NCBI GenBank assembly: GCA_024689605.1
Contig: JAILDD010000221.1
Span: 1 to 6,510 of the forward strand
Source: Lachnospiraceae bacterium
GTDB lineage: Bacteria > Bacillota_A > Clostridia > Lachnospirales > Lachnospiraceae
Length of the DNA stretch: 6,510 bases
Reading direction: 5' to 3'
Position 1 is the first letter of the stretch; each line of letters opens with the position of its first letter. Shown here piece after piece: positions 4,613 to 6,510 of the stretch. The position numbers were made by a program, and so were the translations under genes. Below the pieces are notes generated by a model. That model was given only the letters and a program-made list of their open reading frames with translations. It had not been told where the DNA came from and made no database searches.

Positions 4613-6510
4613 ATGCCGGTCAGGATATGGGAATATTATAAAAAATTATCTGAAATCATGGGAACGGACGCTGAAGGTAATATAGAGAACTTTTCAGTGG
4701 AGTGGTTTTACGACAAGATGTCGGAAAATGGAATACACAATAATCTAAATAATCTTTCAATGGCATTTTTGGGAGACGAAGTAGCAAAGCATAATGTGTA
4801 TCTCGCATCTGATGTTGAAATAAAGAATATGAACCTGAGAGTTAGAGATATATGTGGGGATAAGCCTTATCCGGCACAGATAGATGCGATTTCCAATGCA
4901 CTCCTTAATAGTATTACCATCATTCAGGGACCTCCCGGCACCGGAAAAACCGAAACCATAAGGAATATACTTGTTTCGGCCCGTATATTATATCCAAATT
5001 CCAGGATCGCAGTGATATCTGCGAATTCAGAGGCAATCAATAATGCCGAGGATGCTGTAAAAACGGAAGATGATTTAAGGAACATTTATGCCAGGCTGGG
5101 AAATAAAAGTTTCAGAAAAAGGTTTAGGGATAATTGTATGATTGGGAATCCCCAACGGTTTCGATTTTTGGAAAGCTGCCGAAAAGAAAATGGATGGCTT
5201 TTTCCGGAAGAAATCCTTGATTATTACCCAATAATATTTAGTACTATCCACTCCTTGAGAAAATGTATCAATATTGATGAATATGACTATGTTATAGTTG
5301 ACGAATGCTCACAGGTTCCGTCTTTTATCGGTATGATTGCAATAGCTACCGCAAAGCATCTTGTACTTCTCGGTGATGACGAACAGCTTCCCCCCATTCA
5401 TAAAGACATGGAAGACGATAATATCGATAATGTACCATGGATTCGTGAGAATTATCCATGGTTTCTTGATGAGAATAATAACAGCTTTATGAAGGCCTGT
5501 AAAATGAGTTTTGGAGTTAAATGCAGGAGCATTTTATTAAATGAACATTTTCGCTGCCACCCTGCGATCATCGGTTTTTGCAACAGATATGTTTATGGTA
5601 ATCAGCTGGTTACGAGGACAGTAGATGATGGCAAACTTCCGATAAGAGTGAGATGGTACGAAGGAGATTACTGGGAAAAAATAGAAGACAGAGAAACGAA
5701 AAAGGCTAAAAATTATAATAAAAAGCAGATTGAGGTTTTTATAACCGATGAACTACCTGAAATAATAGATATTCTTAAAGAAGATAGCAGGTATAGTATA
5801 TGTGTTTTGTCACCGTATAAATACCAGCTGGAATTATTAAGGGAAAGAATAGCCGAAAGTTTGATCCCGGGAGAAAGCATCATTGAAAATGAAATTGAAG
5901 AGGAGCAGCCCGGAGTAAATGATATCGCCCAATTAACTATTCATAAGGCACAAGGGAGGGGATATGACAGGGTATATATCATGCCTGTTGAGGATATGGG
6001 GAGGCATCCCTGGTCTCAAAAAAGAGAACTGATTAATGTAGCGGTATCACGAGCAAAGAAAGAACTATGTGTTATTACATCGTCTATATGGATGTCTGAA
6101 AAAATGCAGAAGGATAAGGTCGGTTATTATATAAAAAATACGTCGCCGGGAGAAGAATACTATATACGCGATCTGCTGGAGTATGTTAAGATAGAAGAGA
6201 AATGTAGAGATGTCGGGGATAAGTACGGTTTCATAAAAAGTTCGATCAGCTCAATATTCGATAAGGTTCCTCTATTTAGATTCAGATACTATGATGAAAA
6301 GAATAATAGCAGCAAAAATGGTAGTATTTCAGCACCGGAATATTGTCTGAAAGATGCGCTGGATGGATGTAAAGAGATAAAGAATGGTTATAAAGTATAC
6401 AGGGAGGTTCCATTAAGATCAGTTGAGGGTATCAAGTCTGAAGATAAAGAATTACTGGAATATATAAATAATGGAGCGCGTTTTGATTTTGTTATATTAA
6501 AAGATGAAAA
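4613..6510 (+). CDS. SF1 helicase (Upf1/DNA2-like) with C-terminal DUF2726-like nuclease (partial)
   Basis: The frame is open from ATG 4613 to the window edge (632 whole codons) and continues beyond it. The superfamily 1 helicase motifs appear in order: a Q-like YPAQIDAI (~90), Walker A GPPGTGKTET (106-113), motif Ia AVISANSEA, motif II VIVDECSQ (D230-E231), motif III GDDEQLPP (from 254), motif IV NEHFRCHP (R314), motif V IHKAQGRGYD (from 443), and motif VI VAVSRAKKE (R480). DECSQ and the AVSRAK type of motif VI are typical of the Upf1/DNA2 group (COG1112). After a ~75-residue linker comes APEYCL (E576) and then REVPLR... and FDFVI (D625). This matches the DUF2726 pattern of an early Glu, a 'V-x-L' strand and 'DFV', which is thought to be a restriction-endonuclease-like fold. 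The rest of the nuclease site falls outside the window. The N-terminus before the helicase is short (~85 residues), so no extra N-terminal enzyme domain is present. It probably shares a transcript with the AAA/M41 protease upstream. Confidence 0.88.
   Translation, partial: MPVRIWEYYKKLSEIMGTDAEGNIENFSVEWFYDKMSENGIHNNLNNLSMAFLGDEVAKHNVYLASDVEIKNMNLRVRDICGDKPYPAQIDAISNALLNSITIIQGPPGTGKTETIRNILVSARILYPNSRIAVISANSEAINNAEDAVKTEDDLRNIYARLGNKSFRKRFRDNCMIGNPQRFRFLESCRKENGWLFPEEILDYYPIIFSTIHSLRKCINIDEYDYVIVDECSQVPSFIGMIAIATAKHLVLLGDDEQLPPIHKDMEDDNIDNVPWIRENYPWFLDENNNSFMKACKMSFGVKCRSILLNEHFRCHPAIIGFCNRYVYGNQLVTRTVDDGKLPIRVRWYEGDYWEKIEDRETKKAKNYNKKQIEVFITDELPEIIDILKEDSRYSICVLSPYKYQLELLRERIAESLIPGESIIENEIEEEQPGVNDIAQLTIHKAQGRGYDRVYIMPVEDMGRHPWSQKRELINVAVSRAKKELCVITSSIWMSEKMQKDKVGYYIKNTSPGEEYYIRDLLEYVKIEEKCRDVGDKYGFIKSSISSIFDKVPLFRFRYYDEKNNSSKNGSISAPEYCLKDALDGCKEIKNGYKVYREVPLRSVEGIKSEDKELLEYINNGARFDFVILKDE

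Noticed and set aside
824..6510. Repeated GPPG-x-GKT Walker A sequences as evidence of gene duplication
   Set aside because: The three P-loops belong to different ATPase families with different Walker B and downstream motifs; similarity is limited to the nucleotide-binding loop.

Overview
The window looks like accessory, defence-type DNA from a low-to-moderate GC Gram-positive bacterium. AT-rich intergenic DNA, strong AGGAGG-type ribosome binding sites and protein style point to Clostridia, possibly Lachnospiraceae. That placement is inference; no rRNA or housekeeping gene is present to fix the taxon.

Layout, left to right. (1) Positions 1-170, plus strand: the last 55 codons of a gene whose tail resembles the C-terminal nuclease domain of the DUF1887 / Card1-Can2 family. 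(2) Positions 245-463 (or 481), minus strand, convergent with gene 1: a small 72-78 residue protein whose tail is weakly antitoxin-like, with its own extended -10 promoter candidate and two ribosome binding sites in front of two in-frame starts. (3) Positions 482-823: a 342-base divergent regulatory region with several inverted and direct repeats. (4) Positions 824-4504, plus strand: a 1226-residue multidomain ATPase/protease. Its order is an unrecognised N-terminal region, a ClpA/ClpB-type AAA+ module, a degenerate receiver-like domain, an FtsH-type AAA+ module, and an M41 zinc metallopeptidase with HEAGH and a third Asp ligand. It has no visible transmembrane segments. (5) Positions 4613 to the window end, plus strand: an SF1 (Upf1/DNA2-like) helicase with all core motifs, followed by the beginning of a DUF2726-like, probably PD-(D/E)XK, nuclease domain cut by the window edge.

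Genes 4 and 5 share a strand, are 108 bases apart with no strong terminator between them, and form a plausible two-gene module: a soluble ATP-dependent protease with a possible sensory insert, and a helicase-nuclease. Next to a probable CARF-type nuclease, the most natural reading is an anti-mobile-element defence island in which the helicase-nuclease handles nucleic acid and the protease acts as regulator or effector. This role is inference. The double-AAA plus M41 fusion is the most unusual thing in the window.
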